A DNA stretch of 64,000 nt from Clostridiales bacterium (GTDB lineage: Bacteria > Bacillota > Clostridia > Oscillospirales > Oscillospiraceae), in contig JAJUHC010000012.1 in assembly GCA_029268065.1 (NCBI GenBank), positions 1 through 64,000 of the forward strand, in the 5' to 3' direction. Shown piece after piece: positions 61,679 to 64,000 of the stretch. Both the position numbers and the translations under genes were made by a program. Each line of letters opens with the position of its first letter. Position 1 is the stretch's first letter. The notes beneath the pieces were generated by a model, which saw only the letters and a program-made list of their open reading frames with translations, had not been told where the DNA came from and searched no databases.

Positions 61679-63190
61679 ATGAAAGTTCCAACAGCGCTCA
61701 TCATCCTGGACGGTTACGGTCTCGCCCCTGCCGACCGTGGAAACGCAATCGCGGCGGCGGATACCCCCGTCATGGACGAGCTTCTGAGGACCTGCCCGCA
61801 TTCCACGCTTTCCGCGAGCGGCGTGGACGTGGGGCTCCCTGCCGGCACCATGGGCAACAGCGAAGTGGGCCACATGAATATCGGCGCTGGCAGGATCGTT
61901 TATCAGAACCTGCTCCGTATTACAAACTCCATTAACGACGGTTCATTTTTCAAAAACGAGGTTTTTGTCGGCGCTGTGAGCCGCGCTGTCCGCAAGGGCG
62001 CCGCCGTCCATCTTTTTATCCTGCTTTCGGACGTGGGCGTCCACAGCGACATAAGGCATCTCTGGGCGGCGATGGAGCTTTGTAAAAGGCAGGGCGCCGG
62101 GCGCGTTTTCGTCCACTGCTTCATGGACGGTCGCGACTCCTCCCCCACCAGCGGCGAACGCTATATGCAGAGCTGCGTCGAAAAATGCGGCGAGTACGGA
62201 GCCGTCGTTTCCACAGTTATCGGGCGCTTTTACGCGATGGACCGCGACAACCGCTGGGACCGCATACAAAAGGCGTACGACGCTCTTGTTTCCGGCGAGG
62301 GCTCCGCGGCCGACGACCCCGTCAAGGCGGTCCTGGCTTCTTACGAAAACGGCAAGACCGACGAATTCATCGAGCCGGTCATAATATACCCCCAAGGCCG
62401 TGTCAAGGCGGGAGACACCGTTATTTTCCTCAACTTCCGGCCCGACAGGGCCAGAGAGCTAACCCGCGCCTTTACCGAAGAGAGCTTCAGCGGCTTTGTC
62501 CGCCGGGGCGGCTTCCTGAACCCCGACTTTGTATGCGCCACCCAGTATGACGCGGATTTTACCAATGTTTCGGTGGCCTATCCCCCCGAAACGCCGAAGA
62601 ACACCTTCGGTGAATTCTTGAGCCGGCTCGGCATGACCCAGCTCCGCATAGCCGAAACGGAAAAATACGCTCATGTGACCTTCTTCTTCAACGGCGGAGT
62701 GGAGCAGCCTTTTATAGGCGAGGATCGAATTCTGATCCCTTCCTCGCGAGAGTATCCGACCTATGACCTCATCCCTCAAATGAAAGCCGACGAGGTCTGC
62801 GAAGCCGCCTGCCGGCAAATCGTATCGGGAAAATACGACGCCGTAATAATAAACTTTGCAAACTGCGATATGGTGGGACACACCGGCGTTTTCGAGGCTA
62901 CGGTAAAGGCCGTTGAAACCGTCGACTCCTGTCTGGGACGCGTTCTTGACGCAGTAAGAAGCAAGGGTGGAGTATCTATCGTGACCGCCGACCACGGCAA
63001 CGCCGACAGGCTATATGATGACGACGGCTCCCCCTGCACCTCGCATACGTTAAATCCCGTGCCCTTCATTGTCGTCGGCTCCTCCGTCAGGCTTAAGGAC
63101 GGCAGGCTTTCCGACATCGTTCCGACTATGCTCGACCTGATGGGCCTGCAAAAGCCCGATGAGATGACCGGCGAAAGTCTTATAGTATAG
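61679..63190 (+). CDS. gpmI: 2,3-bisphosphoglycerate-independent phosphoglycerate mutase
   Basis: 503 residues. Starts TALIILDGYGLAP with the metal Asp, then MGNSEVGHMNIGAGR with the phospho-Ser, and DGRDSSPTSG, FRPDRARELTRAF, NCDMVGHTG and ITADHGNADRL carrying Mn ligands. Interconverts 3- and 2-phosphoglycerate. AGGAGG precedes the ATG. Confidence 0.97.
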   Translation: MKVPTALIILDGYGLAPADRGNAIAAADTPVMDELLRTCPHSTLSASGVDVGLPAGTMGNSEVGHMNIGAGRIVYQNLLRITNSINDGSFFKNEVFVGAVSRAVRKGAAVHLFILLSDVGVHSDIRHLWAAMELCKRQGAGRVFVHCFMDGRDSSPTSGERYMQSCVEKCGEYGAVVSTVIGRFYAMDRDNRWDRIQKAYDALVSGEGSAADDPVKAVLASYENGKTDEFIEPVIIYPQGRVKAGDTVIFLNFRPDRARELTRAFTEESFSGFVRRGGFLNPDFVCATQYDADFTNVSVAYPPETPKNTFGEFLSRLGMTQLRIAETEKYAHVTFFFNGGVEQPFIGEDRILIPSSREYPTYDLIPQMKADEVCEAACRQIVSGKYDAVIINFANCDMVGHTGVFEATVKAVETVDSCLGRVLDAVRSKGGVSIVTADHGNADRLYDDDGSPCTSHTLNPVPFIVVGSSVRLKDGRLSDIVPTMLDLMGLQKPDEMTGESLIV

Positions 63191-63219
63191 CTGCCTCAAA
63201 AAAATCGGAGGTGTATTAA

Positions 63220-64000
<781 letters not shown>

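Overview
The window looks like chromosome of an anaerobic, probably spore-forming member of the Clostridia (an Oscillospirales-like lineage is my guess, not a demonstrated placement). Supporting signs are a CIRCE-controlled groES-groEL pair, pyruvate:ferredoxin oxidoreductase, a 2,3-BPG-independent phosphoglycerate mutase glycolytic operon, S-layer-homology surface proteins, a YndM/DUF2512 protein, a Bce-type peptide-resistance module and many TTG/GTG starts behind strong GGAGG sites. No rRNA, CRISPR array, transposase or integrase was seen; one tRNA (Leu, anticodon TAA) is present.

Layout. 1-2.98 kb: a visibly AT-richer segment with a large secreted beta-helix/SLH protein and a 57-residue protein, ending at a perfect palindrome; probably acquired DNA. 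3-5.9 kb: NYN/OST-HTH protein, membrane-anchored phosphoesterase, M16 peptidase, then a 152-bp MITE-like element. 6-16.2 kb: a corrinoid salvage locus with two divergent arms. The minus arm (btuF-btuC-btuD-cbiZ) sits behind a cobalamin riboswitch; the plus arm (cobT, cobU, cobS, a short second cobU-like gene, cobC, cbiB, cobD, cobA) completes the lower nucleotide loop and starts from its own promoter without a visible riboswitch. No corrin-ring synthesis genes are present here, so import and remodelling of corrinoids is the apparent strategy. 16.2-25 kb: groEL/groES, lipid kinase, rRNA methyltransferase, fluoride riboswitch with two crcB genes, a formate/nitrite-type channel, prmA, an AraC regulator, tRNA-Leu and the first copy of a hairpin-rich dispersed repeat. 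25-29.6 kb: response regulator, sensor kinase, ATPase and permease of a Bce-type system.

29.8-36.2 kb: a TetR regulator faces an operon of an Old Yellow Enzyme-type flavoprotein, two uroporphyrinogen-decarboxylase-fold proteins and an MFS transporter, with a perfect 31-bp palindrome just upstream. This is the best candidate for an undescribed small-molecule pathway. 36.3-43.4 kb: Cys-rich protein, YcdB-like SLH protein, glycerophosphodiesterase, then an MFS-cupin-SDR group that could belong to similar chemistry. A second copy of the dispersed repeat follows. 43.8-50.1 kb: YndM, gap, a degenerate histidine kinase and nifJ. 50.4-58.9 kb: CPBP protease, GNAT, comM-like ATPase, thiI, cinA, CapA-like protein, amidase and glycosyltransferase. 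59.1-64 kb: trmL-pgk-tpiA-gpmI-eno, with eno cut by the window edge.

Together the region combines central carbon metabolism (gap, nifJ, pgk to eno), corrinoid salvage, and accessory modules for stress, toxic anions and peptides, and uncharacterised substrates. All functions are inferred from sequence motifs read by eye; no database search was run.
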